NCBI GenBank assembly: GCA_028292145.1
Contig: JAQGMX010000433.1
Coordinates: 1 to 12,933 of the forward strand
Length of the DNA: 12,933 bases
Source: Variovorax sp.
GTDB taxonomy: Bacteria; Pseudomonadota; Gammaproteobacteria; Burkholderiales; Burkholderiaceae_C
Reading direction: 5' to 3'
The notes beneath the pieces were generated by a model that searched no databases, was not told the origin of the DNA, and was given only the letters and a program-made list of their open reading frames with translations. Of this stretch, positions 5,306 through 12,933 are shown one piece after another. Made by a program: the position numbers and the translations under genes. Position 1 is the stretch's first letter. Each line of letters opens with the position of its first letter.

Positions 5306-6790
5306 ATGAATCGCGAAATGTTGATGTTGGTGGATGCGATCTCGCGCGAGAAGAACGTCGAGCGCGACGTGGTTTTCGGCGCGGTCGAATCCGCACTGGC
5401 GCAAGCCACCAAGAAGCTCCACCAGGGCGACGTGGACATCCGCGTGGCAGTCGACCGCGACAGCGGCGAATACGAAACCTTCCGCCGCTGGCACGTCGTC
5501 CCGGACGAAGCCGGCCTGCAGTTGCCCGACCAGGAAATCCTGCTGTTCGAGGCCAAGGAAGAGATGCCCGACATCGAGGTCGATGAATACATCGAGGAAA
5601 GTGTCGATTCGGTGCCTATCGGCCGTATCGGCGCGATGGCTGCCAAGCAGGTGATCCTGCAGAAGATCCGCGACGCCGAGCGCGAGATGCTGCTCAACGA
5701 TTTCATGTCGCGCGGCGACAAGATCTTCGTCGGCACCGTCAAGCGTCTGGACAAGGGCGACATCATCGTCGAGGCCGGTCGCGTCGAAGGCCGTCTGCGC
5801 CGCAGCGAAATGATCGCCAAGGAAAACCTGCGCAACGGCGACCGTGTGCGCGCCATGATCATGGAAGTCGACCTGACGCTTCGCGGCGCGCCGATCATTC
5901 TGTCGCGCTCGGCGCCTGCATTCATGATCGAGCTCTTCCGCCAGGAAGTGCCCGAGATCGAACAAGGCCTTCTCGAGATCAAAAGCTGCGCCCGTGACCC
6001 GGGTTCGCGGGCCAAGATCGCCGTGCTCTCGCACGACAAGCGGGTCGACCCGATTGGCACCTGTGTCGGTGTGCGCGGCACCCGCGTCAACGCCGTCACC
6101 AACGAGCTGGCCGGCGAGCGCGTCGACATCGTGCTCTGGAGCGAAGACCCGGCGCAATTCGTGATCGGCGCTCTGGCGCCCGCCAACGTATCGTCGATCG
6201 TGGTCGATGAAGAAAAGCACGCCATGGACGTGGTCGTCGACGAGGAAAACCTCGCGATCGCCATCGGTCGCGGCGGGCAGAACGTGCGATTGGCTTCCGA
6301 TCTCACGGGTTGGAAGATCAACATCATGGATGCGAACGAATCCGCGCAAAAGCTCGCGCTCGAGACCGATTCAAGCCGCAAACTGTTCATCGAAAAACTG
6401 GATGTGGACGAGGAAATCGCCGACATCCTGATCAACGAGGGCTTCACCAGTCTGGAAGAAGTGGCTTACGTGCCCATCTCCGAACTGCTCGAAATCGAAA
6501 GTTTCGACGAAGACACGATCAACGAGCTCCGCACCCGCGCCAAGGATGCATTGCTCACGATGGAAATCGCCCGGGAAGAAAATGCCGAAGGCGTCTCGCA
6601 GAACCTGCGCGACCTCGAAGGCCTCGACGCCGAACTTATTCCGAAATTGGCCGAGGCGGGTGTCCACACCCGTGACGACCTGGCCGACCTCGCGGTCGAC
6701 GAACTCACCGAGATCACCGGCCACAGCGCCGATGACGCCAAAGCCCTCATCTTGAAAGCCCGTGAACATTGGTTCGCGGGCCAAGAGTGA
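5306..6790 (+). CDS. nusA: Transcription termination/antitermination factor NusA
   Basis: RNA-polymerase-associated factor that modulates pausing, intrinsic termination and antitermination. It has 494 residues, the size of E. coli NusA (495). The order is: N-terminal RNAP-binding domain about 1-130 (starts MNREMLMLVDAISREKNV), S1 domain about 135-200 (GTVKRLDKGDIIVEAGRVEG), KH1 with the GVRG loop at 255-258, KH2 with GRGG at 321-324, then two C-terminal acidic repeats, AR1 about 360-415 (LDVDEEIADILINEGF) and AR2 about 435-490 (LRDLEGLDAELIPKLAEAGV). Having both acidic repeats is typical of proteobacterial NusA. GAGGAG at 5291-5296 supports the ATG. NusA stimulates intrinsic termination, so it is a natural candidate to act on the leader hairpin at 4515-4544 of its own operon; that is inference. 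Confidence 0.98.
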   Translation: MNREMLMLVDAISREKNVERDVVFGAVESALAQATKKLHQGDVDIRVAVDRDSGEYETFRRWHVVPDEAGLQLPDQEILLFEAKEEMPDIEVDEYIEESVDSVPIGRIGAMAAKQVILQKIRDAEREMLLNDFMSRGDKIFVGTVKRLDKGDIIVEAGRVEGRLRRSEMIAKENLRNGDRVRAMIMEVDLTLRGAPIILSRSAPAFMIELFRQEVPEIEQGLLEIKSCARDPGSRAKIAVLSHDKRVDPIGTCVGVRGTRVNAVTNELAGERVDIVLWSEDPAQFVIGALAPANVSSIVVDEEKHAMDVVVDEENLAIAIGRGGQNVRLASDLTGWKINIMDANESAQKLALETDSSRKLFIEKLDVDEEIADILINEGFTSLEEVAYVPISELLEIESFDEDTINELRTRAKDALLTMEIAREENAEGVSQNLRDLEGLDAELIPKLAEAGVHTRDDLADLAVDELTEITGHSADDAKALILKAREHWFAGQE

Positions 6791-6797
6791 CGGTCAT

Positions 6798-6802
6798 GGA
6801 GG
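6798..6802 (+). promoter_or_regulatory. Shine-Dalgarno of infB
   Basis: GGAGG sits in the 24-bp nusA-infB spacer. The distance of 12 bases to the ATG at 6815 is on the long side, but the downstream protein begins with a canonical IF2 N-terminus, so the start is well supported. Confidence 0.7.
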
Positions 6803-6814
6803 CACGAAGCACAT

Positions 6815-9793
6815 ATGTCCAGCACCACAGTCGCCGAGTTCGCGAACGAACTCAAGAAGACCCCCGAAACCTTGCTTGACCAGCTCAAGAGCGCAGGTGT
6901 GCCCAAAGGCGCACCCTCCGACGCTCTCACCGAGTCGGACAAGCAACGCTTGCTCGGATTCCTGAAGGCCAGCCACGGTACGGCCGAGCCTGAACGCAAG
7001 AAAATCACGCTTGTGAAGAAGTCGACCAGCGAGATCAAGCAGGCCGATGCCATGGGCCGTGCGCGCACGATCCAGGTCGAAGTGCGCAAGAAGCGCACCT
7101 TCATCCAGCGCGATGAAGGCCCGGCAACTGTCGCCGAGCCTGTACAAGCCGAAGCGGCAGCGCCTGCCGCACCGAAAATCGATGAAGCCGAACTCACCCG
7201 ACGCGAGGAAGAAGCGCGCCGCCAGGCTGAGTTGATTCGTCGCCAGGAGGAAGAGTTGGTCGAAAAGCGCCGTCAACGCGAAGAAACCGAAGCCAAGGCC
7301 CGTGAGCAGGCCGAACAGGCCGAGCGCGCCGAAAAGGCGGAACAGCAGGCGCGCGCAGCCGCTGAAGCAGCCGCCGCAGCCAAGCAGAAAGCCGCCTCGC
7401 CGCCGCCTTCTGCCAAGGGTGCCGAAAATACGCCGCGAGTGGGCGAGCGGGTGTCGATGGTAAACACCGTTGCCGCCGACAGGGCCGCAGCCGAAAAGGT
7501 TGCATCGGATGCTGCAAAGGCAGCGACCGAGGCTGCGAACGCCGCCGCTGCGCAAGTGCGTGAAGATGCCAGGACCAAGGCCGCCGCCGAATCCAAGACA
7601 CGCGCCGACGAAGAAGCCGCGCGCGCCAAGGATCTCGACGAGCGTCGCCGCAAGGCTCTTGCCGAAGCCGAAGCCATCCGCGCAATGATGAATGCACCGG
7701 CCCGCGTGCTGGTGCCGCACAAAGCGCCCGAGAAGGAAGTGCCGAAGCCCGCAGTCAAGGGCACCTTGCACAAGCCTGTTGCGCCGCCCGCGCGCCCGGG
7801 TGCGCCGGCCGCCCCAGGTGCTGCCGCTGCTGCGCCTGGCGCCACGAAGGATGTCAAGTCCGCAAAGCTCTCTTCGAGCTGGGCCGGCGATCCTGCGAAG
7901 AAGAAGGAAATCAAGACTCGCGGCGATGCCAGCGGCGGTGTCGGTCGCGGAAATTGGCGCGGAGGCCCGCGCGGTCGTCGCGGCAACGATCGCGGAGGTC
8001 ATGAAGAGCATGTGCAGGCTGCACCGGTCGAAGCGCGCGTGCTCGAAGTGCACGTGCCCGAAACCATCACCGTGGCCGAGCTCGCACACAAGATGGCCGT
8101 CAAGGCGCAAGAGGTCATCAAGCAGTTGATGAAGCTCGGCATGATGGCGACCATCAACCAGTCGCTCGACCAGGACACCGCGATGATCATCGTGGAAGAC
8201 ATGGGCCACACGGCCGTTGTCGCCGCGCTGGACGATCCGGAAGCCTTCACCGACGAAGACGTCAGCGCCCATACCGGTGAATCCCTGCCGCGTGCCCCAG
8301 TGGTCACGGTCATGGGTCACGTCGACCACGGCAAGACCTCGTTGCTCGACTACATCCGCCGCGCCAAGGTCGCTGCGGGCGAAGCCGGCGGCATCACGCA
8401 GCACATCGGCGCGTACCACGTGCAGACCGAGCGCGGCATGGTGTCGTTCCTGGACACTCCAGGTCACGAGGCGTTCACCGCCATGCGTGCCCGCGGTGCG
8501 CAGGCCACCGACATCGTCATCCTCGTGGTGGCGGCGGACGACGGCGTCATGCCGCAGACCAAGGAAGCCATCAAGCACGCGAAAGCTGCCGGTGTGCCGA
8601 TCGTGGTCGCGATCAACAAGATCGACAAGCAGGATGCCAACCTCGACCGCGTGAAGCAGGAACTGGTTGCCGAAGAAGTCGTGCCTGAAGAGTACGGCGG
8701 CGAAGTGCCGTTCGTGCAGGTGTCGGCCAAGACCGGCCAGGGCATCGACGACCTGCTCGAGCAGGTGCTGTTGCAGGCGGAAGTGCTTGAACTGAAGGCG
8801 CCGGTCGACGCTGCGGCCAAGGGCCTCGTGATCGAAGCGCAGCTCGACAAGGGCCGTGGCCCGGTTGCGACGGTGCTGGTCCAGTCCGGTACGCTCAAGG
8901 CCGGCGACGTGGTGCTTGCAGGATCGACCTACGGCCGCGTGCGCGCCATGCTCGACGAGAACGGAAAAGCGATCAAGACGGCAGGTCCGTCGATCCCGGT
9001 CGAGATCCAGGGTCTGACCGAAGTACCGCAGGCGGGCGACGACTTCATGGTGATGTCCGACGAGCGCCGTGCGCGCGAAATCGCGACCTACCGTGCAGGC
9101 AAGTTCCGCAACACCAAGCTGGCCAAGCAGCAGGCGTCCAACCTGCAGAACATGTTCACCGACCTGTCCGCGGGCGAAGTGCAGACGCTGCGGATCATCA
9201 TCAAGGCCGACGTTCAGGGTTCGCAGGAAGCTCTGGCGCAGTCGCTGCTCAAGCTGGCGACCGAGGAAGTCAAGGTCCAGATGGTGTACGCCGGCGTCGG
9301 CGGCATCAGCGAGAGCGACATCAACCTCGCCATCGCGTCGAAGGCCATCGTGATCGGCTTCAACGTGCGGGCCGATGCCGGTGCGCGCAAGCTGGCCGAG
9401 AACAACGGCGTGCAACTGAACTACTACAGCATCATTTACGACGCTGTGGATGAGATCAAGGTTGCGATGTCGGGCATGCTGGCGCCGGAGCGCCGCGAAG
9501 AGATCATCGGTTCGGCCGAGATCCGCACGGTGTTCGTCGCTTCGAAGATCGGTACGGTCGCAGGTTCGTACGTCACCTCGGGTTCGGTCAACCGCAGCGC
9601 GCATTTCCGTCTGCTTCGCGACAACGTGGTGATCTACACCGGCGAAGTCGACTCGATCAAGCGCATGAAGGACGACGTTCGCGAAGTCCGCGAAGGCTTC
9701 GAGTGCGGTATCAAGCTCAAGAACTACAACGACATCAAAGAAGGCGATCAGCTCGAATTCTTCGAGATCAAGGAAATCGCCCGGACGCTTTAA
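6815..9793 (+). CDS. infB: Translation initiation factor IF-2
   Basis: GTPase that places initiator fMet-tRNA on the 30S subunit and promotes subunit joining. It has 992 residues, about 100 more than E. coli IF2. A small IF2_N domain occupies about 1-52. A very long linker follows: a charged Glu/Arg/Lys/Ala helix (about 128-195), a second Ala-rich helix (about 218-292), a Pro/Ala segment (about 320-345) and an RGG-like segment (about 369-397). A second IF2_N domain lies at about 408-465 (HVPETITVAELAHKMAVKAQ). The GTPase motifs are intact: G1 GHVDHGKT at 501-508, G3 DTPGH at 547-551, G4 NKID at 601-604, G5 SAK at 637-639. Domain II, III and the C-terminal fMet-tRNA-binding domain follow to the end (VREVREGFECGIKLKNYND). 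TAA stop; rbfA begins 30 bp later. Confidence 0.98.
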   Translation: MSSTTVAEFANELKKTPETLLDQLKSAGVPKGAPSDALTESDKQRLLGFLKASHGTAEPERKKITLVKKSTSEIKQADAMGRARTIQVEVRKKRTFIQRDEGPATVAEPVQAEAAAPAAPKIDEAELTRREEEARRQAELIRRQEEELVEKRRQREETEAKAREQAEQAERAEKAEQQARAAAEAAAAAKQKAASPPPSAKGAENTPRVGERVSMVNTVAADRAAAEKVASDAAKAATEAANAAAAQVREDARTKAAAESKTRADEEAARAKDLDERRRKALAEAEAIRAMMNAPARVLVPHKAPEKEVPKPAVKGTLHKPVAPPARPGAPAAPGAAAAAPGATKDVKSAKLSSSWAGDPAKKKEIKTRGDASGGVGRGNWRGGPRGRRGNDRGGHEEHVQAAPVEARVLEVHVPETITVAELAHKMAVKAQEVIKQLMKLGMMATINQSLDQDTAMIIVEDMGHTAVVAALDDPEAFTDEDVSAHTGESLPRAPVVTVMGHVDHGKTSLLDYIRRAKVAAGEAGGITQHIGAYHVQTERGMVSFLDTPGHEAFTAMRARGAQATDIVILVVAADDGVMPQTKEAIKHAKAAGVPIVVAINKIDKQDANLDRVKQELVAEEVVPEEYGGEVPFVQVSAKTGQGIDDLLEQVLLQAEVLELKAPVDAAAKGLVIEAQLDKGRGPVATVLVQSGTLKAGDVVLAGSTYGRVRAMLDENGKAIKTAGPSIPVEIQGLTEVPQAGDDFMVMSDERRAREIATYRAGKFRNTKLAKQQASNLQNMFTDLSAGEVQTLRIIIKADVQGSQEALAQSLLKLATEEVKVQMVYAGVGGISESDINLAIASKAIVIGFNVRADAGARKLAENNGVQLNYYSIIYDAVDEIKVAMSGMLAPERREEIIGSAEIRTVFVASKIGTVAGSYVTSGSVNRSAHFRLLRDNVVIYTGEVDSIKRMKDDVREVREGFECGIKLKNYNDIKEGDQLEFFEIKEIARTL

Positions 9794-9823
9794 GCGCCCG
9801 ACGATGCCTCAACGGCGAGAAAC

Positions 9824-10195
9824 ATGCCCAAACGCAAAGCAGCCGCTCCCAACCGTGCCTTCAAGGTCGCCGATCAGATCCAGCGGGATCTGACGGAGTT
9901 GATCGCGCGCGAGTTGAAGGACCCACGCGTTGGCATGGTGACGATCCAGGGGGTCGAGGTGACGCCCGACTATGCGCACGCGAAGATCTACTTCAGCGTG
10001 CTCACAGGCGACGTTGCCGCGACCACCGAAGCGCTGAATCAGGCTGCAGGCTTCCTGCGCAGTGGCCTTTTCAAACGCATCCATATTCACACGGTGCCGA
10101 CGCTGCACTTCCTGTTCGACCGCACCACCGAGCGTGCGGCCGACATGAACGCGCTCATCGCGCAGGCCGTCGCTTCCCGCTCCAAAGAAGAGTAA
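9824..10195 (+). CDS. rbfA: 30S ribosome-binding factor RbfA
   Basis: Small cytoplasmic 30S maturation factor, needed for 16S rRNA 5'-end maturation and for growth in the cold in E. coli. The 123 residues (E. coli about 133) show the KH-like fold pattern: VADQIQRDLTELIARELKDP, then RVGMVTIQGVEVTPDYAHAK and IYFSVL, and the C-terminal FKRIHIHTVPTLHFLFD with the conserved helix ERAADMNALI. The ATG at 9824 has only a weak GGCGAGAA upstream. It lies between infB (30 bp spacer) and truB (2 bp spacer), the standard order. Its partner in function, RimP, is the first gene of the same operon. Confidence 0.96.
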   Translation: MPKRKAAAPNRAFKVADQIQRDLTELIARELKDPRVGMVTIQGVEVTPDYAHAKIYFSVLTGDVAATTEALNQAAGFLRSGLFKRIHIHTVPTLHFLFDRTTERAADMNALIAQAVASRSKEE

Positions 10196-10197
10196 GC

Positions 10198-11184
10198 ATG
10201 AACGCGCCACGCACCAGGGTGCAGCGGCGCCCCGTGCATGGGGTGTTGCTGCTCGATAAACCGTTGGGACTCTCCAGCAACCAGGCCCTTCAGCGGGCCA
10301 AGTGGTTGCTGCGCGCGGAGAAAGCAGGCCATACCGGCACGCTCGATCCGCTCGCAACCGGCGTGCTTCCATTGTGTTTCGGTGCGGCGACCAAGTTCAG
10401 CCAGTTGCATCTGGATGCCGACAAGACGTACGTCGCGACCGCGCGCCTGGGGGTGAAGACCTCGACTGGCGATGCCGAAGGTGAAGTCATTGCCGAGCGA
10501 GCAGTCGATGTGACGGCTGCAGACCTGGCGCGCGTGCAGGCTCTTTTCACCGGGCCGATTCGCCAGGTTCCGCCGATGCACAGTGCGCTCAAGAAAGACG
10601 GCAAGGCGCTCTATGAATATGCGCGGGAAGGCATCGAGGTCGAGCGCGCACCGCGCGACGTCGTGATCTACGCGCTCGACGTGACGCCGCTGGAAGCACC
10701 AGCACCAGGCAGCATTCGTGACCTCCGCATCACCGCGAAAGTCAGCAAGGGCACCTATATTCGAACGCTTGGCGAAGACATCGGCGAAGCGCTCGGGTGC
10801 GGTGCACACCTGACTTCCTTGCGCCGCATCGCCACAGGCAACTTTAGCGAATCGCAGTGCATCACGCTCGAAGCGCTCGAAGCCATGAGCGAAGAGGAGC
10901 GTCTGGTGCAGCTTCAGCCGGCCGAGTGTCTCGTCGCCGGCCACAGCCGTGTCACGCTGGGCACGGAAGATGCAGCGCGTTTCCTCTCCGGTCTTCGTCG
11001 TCGCGGCGAATGGCCGGATGCAGGTGAAGTCGCCGTTTTCGGCCGCGAACCTGCCGCCTTTCTCGGCACGGCCCATGTGACGGCCAATGAATTGATCCCG
11101 GGTCGCTTGCTGAACCCCATCGAAATCCAGCAAATCCTTTTGACTGCGTCCCTGAACGCAAACCTCTGCGAAACGACATCATGA
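10198..11184 (+). CDS. truB: tRNA pseudouridine(55) synthase TruB
   Basis: Converts U55 of the T-loop of elongator tRNAs to pseudouridine and can also act as a tRNA chaperone. It has 328 residues, near the usual 310-330. The N-terminal catalytic domain opens with GVLLLDKPLGLSSN; the catalytic aspartate is D50 in GHTGTLDPLATG. Further family motifs are ADKTYVATARLGVKTSTGDA, QVPPMHSALKKDGKALYEYA and SKGTYIRTLGEDIGEALG. A PUA-like C-terminal domain follows (FLSGLRRRGEWPDAGEVAVF, PGRLLNPIE). The frame is open further upstream, but ATG 10198, two bases after the rbfA stop, matches the family N-terminus; GAAGAG at 10187-10192 within the rbfA end is a usable Shine-Dalgarno. The stop overlaps the typA start as ATGA. 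Confidence 0.97.
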   Translation: MNAPRTRVQRRPVHGVLLLDKPLGLSSNQALQRAKWLLRAEKAGHTGTLDPLATGVLPLCFGAATKFSQLHLDADKTYVATARLGVKTSTGDAEGEVIAERAVDVTAADLARVQALFTGPIRQVPPMHSALKKDGKALYEYAREGIEVERAPRDVVIYALDVTPLEAPAPGSIRDLRITAKVSKGTYIRTLGEDIGEALGCGAHLTSLRRIATGNFSESQCITLEALEAMSEEERLVQLQPAECLVAGHSRVTLGTEDAARFLSGLRRRGEWPDAGEVAVFGREPAAFLGTAHVTANELIPGRLLNPIEIQQILLTASLNANLCETTS

Positions 11185-12933
11185 GCATCAAGCAAATCCG
11201 CAACATCGCCATCATTGCCCACGTGGACCATGGCAAGACCACGATGGTCGACCAGTTGCTGCGCCAGTCCGGCACCTTTGCCGACCACGAAAAGGTTGTC
11301 GACACGGTGATGGACAACAACGCCATCGAAAAAGAGCGTGGCATCACCATCCTCGCCAAGAACTGCGCCGTGACCTGGGAAGGCACGCACATCAACATCG
11401 TCGACACCCCCGGTCACGCCGACTTCGGCGGTGAAGTGGAACGTGCGCTGTCGATGGTCGACGGCGTGGTGCTGCTGATCGATGCGCAGGAAGGCCCGAT
11501 GCCGCAGACGCGTTTCGTGACCAAGAAGGCGCTGGCACTCGGCCTGAAGCCGATCCTGGTGGTGAACAAGGTCGACAAGCCCGGCGCGCGGCCCGATTTC
11601 GTCGTCAACGCTGCTTTCGACCTTTTCGACAAGCTCGGCGCAACCGACGAACAGCTGGACTTCCCCGTCGTGTACGCCTCGGGCATCAACGGCTGGTCGT
11701 CCATGGAAGAGGGGGCGCCGGGCGAACAGTGGGGTCCCGACATGTCGGCCCTGTTCAACACCGTGCTCAACCACGTTCCGGCCCAGAAGGGCGACCCTGA
11801 AGCGCCGCTTCAGCTGCAAATTTCCGCGCTCGACTTCTCGACTTTCGTTGGTCGCATCGGCGTCGGCCGGATCAGCCAGGGCACGATCAAGCCGATGATG
11901 GATGTCGTCGTCATGGAAGGTCCGGACGGCAAGGCCATCAAGGGTCGTGTCAACCAGGTGTTGACGTTCCAGGGCCTGGAACGCGTGCAGACAACCGAAG
12001 CCGGCCCGGGCGAAATCGTTCTGATCAACGGCATTGCAGACCTGAACATCGGCGTTACCGTCACCGATGCTGCCAAGCCGGCCCCGCTGCCGATGCTCAA
12101 GGTGGACGAGCCGACGCTGACGATGAATTTCTGCGTGAATACCAGCCCGCTGGCCGGTCGTGAAGGCAAGTTCGTCACCAGCCGCCAGATCTGGGACCGC
12201 CTGCAGAAAGAACTGCAACACAACGTGGCGTTGCGCGTCAGCGAAACCGACGAAGAAGGCATCTTCGAAGTCATGGGTCGCGGCGAACTGCACCTGACCA
12301 TCCTGCTGGAAAACATGCGCCGCGAAGGCTTCGAGATGGCTGTGAGCAAGCCTCGCGTGGTGATGAAGGAAGTCGACGGCGAGAAGCACGAACCCATCGA
12401 ACTCGTGACGGCCGACATTGAAGAGCAGCATCAGGGCGGCGTCATGCAGGCACTGGGCGAGCGCAAGGGCGAGCTGGTCAACATGGAACCGGACGGTCGT
12501 GGTCGTGTCCGCCTCGAATACCGCATTCCGGCGCGTGGCCTGATCGGTTTCACGAACGAGTTCCTGAATCTGACGCGCGGTTCGGGCCTGATCTCGAACA
12601 TCTTCGACAGCTACGAACCGCACAAGGGCGACATCGGCGGCCGCAAGCAGGGTGTGCTGATCTCGATGGACGACGGTGAAATTTTCACCTATGCCTTGGG
12701 CAAACTTGATGACCGCGGCCGTATGTTCGTGCGTGCCAACGACCCGGTGTACGAAGGCATGATCGTCGGCATTCACAGCCGCGACAACGATCTGGTGGTC
12801 AACGCCACCCGTACCAAGCAGCTGACCAACTTCCGCGTGTCCGGCAAGGAAGACGCGATCAAGATCACGCCCCCGATCCAGCTCACGCTCGAATACGGCG
12901 TCGAGTTCATCGAGGACGACGAGCTGGTCGAGA
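11181..12933 (+). CDS. typA: Ribosome-associated GTPase TypA/BipA (3' end cut off by window)
   Basis: Translational GTPase of the EF-G-like class, implicated in ribosome assembly and stress or low-temperature growth. 584 codons are visible and the frame is still open at the window end; the family is about 605-610 residues, so only about two dozen codons are missing. Motifs: G1 AHVDHGKT at 13-20, switch I EKERGITI at 50-57, G3 DTPGH at 75-79, G4 NKVD at 129-132, and ASG at 166-168 as the G5 equivalent. Domain II, an EF-G domain III-like part, the EF-G domain V-like part (ARGLIGFTNEFLNLTRG) and most of the BipA-specific C-terminal domain follow. The ATG overlaps the truB stop by 4 bp and has no clear Shine-Dalgarno, so translation is probably coupled to truB. 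In E. coli typA is not in this operon. Confidence 0.97.
   Translation, partial: MSIKQIRNIAIIAHVDHGKTTMVDQLLRQSGTFADHEKVVDTVMDNNAIEKERGITILAKNCAVTWEGTHINIVDTPGHADFGGEVERALSMVDGVVLLIDAQEGPMPQTRFVTKKALALGLKPILVVNKVDKPGARPDFVVNAAFDLFDKLGATDEQLDFPVVYASGINGWSSMEEGAPGEQWGPDMSALFNTVLNHVPAQKGDPEAPLQLQISALDFSTFVGRIGVGRISQGTIKPMMDVVVMEGPDGKAIKGRVNQVLTFQGLERVQTTEAGPGEIVLINGIADLNIGVTVTDAAKPAPLPMLKVDEPTLTMNFCVNTSPLAGREGKFVTSRQIWDRLQKELQHNVALRVSETDEEGIFEVMGRGELHLTILLENMRREGFEMAVSKPRVVMKEVDGEKHEPIELVTADIEEQHQGGVMQALGERKGELVNMEPDGRGRVRLEYRIPARGLIGFTNEFLNLTRGSGLISNIFDSYEPHKGDIGGRKQGVLISMDDGEIFTYALGKLDDRGRMFVRANDPVYEGMIVGIHSRDNDLVVNATRTKQLTNFRVSGKEDAIKITPPIQLTLEYGVEFIEDDELVE

Noticed and set aside
4499..6349. 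Antisense open frame of 616 codons opposite rimP and nusA
   Set aside because: Same GC-bias effect. It runs through the promoter/leader region and two well-supported genes, and its Asp/His/Arg-rich translation resembles no family.
6794..9604. Antisense open frame of 936 codons opposite infB on the - strand
   Set aside because: It mirrors the codon bias of a GC-rich gene. The translation is rich in His, Arg, Leu and Gly with no recognisable domain, while infB on the + strand has every expected motif.
9786..9796. Dyad CGCTT-T-AAGCG over the infB stop codon
   Set aside because: A one-base centre cannot form the full RNA hairpin and no T-tract follows. It is likely a chance dyad between two co-transcribed genes.
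9703..10197. Upstream extension of the truB reading frame back to an ATG at 9703
   Set aside because: The extension runs through the end of infB and all of rbfA in another frame; the TruB family N-terminus (GVLLLDKP) lies shortly after ATG 10198.
10914..12776. Antisense open frame of 620 codons opposite truB and typA
   Set aside because: It is the complement of two conserved genes in the codon-biased frame, with low-complexity His/Asp/Arg-rich translation and no ribosome binding site.
1..12933. Mobile elements, CRISPR arrays, integrase or att sites
   Set aside because: No transposase-like ORF, no regularly spaced repeats and no terminal inverted repeats were seen; the genes are conserved, closely packed and co-directional.

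Overview
The window is about 12.9 kb of GC-rich DNA (roughly 60-65% by eye) in which every supported gene lies on the + strand with very short spacers. The gene order rimP-nusA-infB-rbfA-truB-typA, the long Ala/Glu/Lys-rich N-terminal part of IF2 and the overall protein character point to a betaproteobacterium of the order Burkholderiales, probably Comamonadaceae-like. This placement is an inference from gene order and protein style; no rRNA or other marker search was possible. The content is core-genome-like: I see no insertion sequence, prophage, CRISPR array, tRNA or rRNA.

Region 1 (1-3176) is the distal part of a Yej-type peptide ABC importer operon: the 3' end of permease yejB, then permease yejE (overlapping yejB by up to 35 bp), then the two-domain ATPase yejF (ATGA overlap with yejE). 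The substrate-binding protein gene yejA would be expected upstream, outside the window. Seventeen bases after yejF comes a 12-TM MFS transporter of the YbfB/YjiJ type (3194-4447), probably read from the same transcript.

Region 2 (4448-4624) is the only sizeable non-coding stretch (177 bp) and the most interesting part. It holds a 12-bp perfect palindrome at the -35 position, a perfect TATAAT -10 box, and then, at the predicted very 5' end of the RNA, a strong GC hairpin followed by six T's. The same hairpin can be extended by an outer stem that buries the T-tract in a bulge once RNA polymerase has read past it. It may act as terminator for the upstream operon, as an attenuator for the rimP-nusA operon, and as a 5'-protective structure.

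Region 3 (4625-12933) is the transcription/translation operon: rimP (30S maturation), nusA (elongation, termination and antitermination), infB (IF2), rbfA (30S maturation), truB (tRNA psi55 synthase) and typA/BipA (ribosome-associated GTPase, cut off by the window end about two dozen codons short of its usual length). Spacers are 18, 24, 30 and 2 bp, then a 4-bp ATGA overlap, which fits one co-transcribed and partly translationally coupled unit. Together the products cover ribosome small-subunit assembly, initiation, tRNA modification and stress- or cold-related ribosome function, with NusA as the obvious candidate for autoregulation through the leader.

I found no convincing undescribed multi-gene system. 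The best leads are the architecture of the rimP leader, a hairpin in the non-conserved 3' tail of rimP, and the attachment of an MFS gene to the yej operon.
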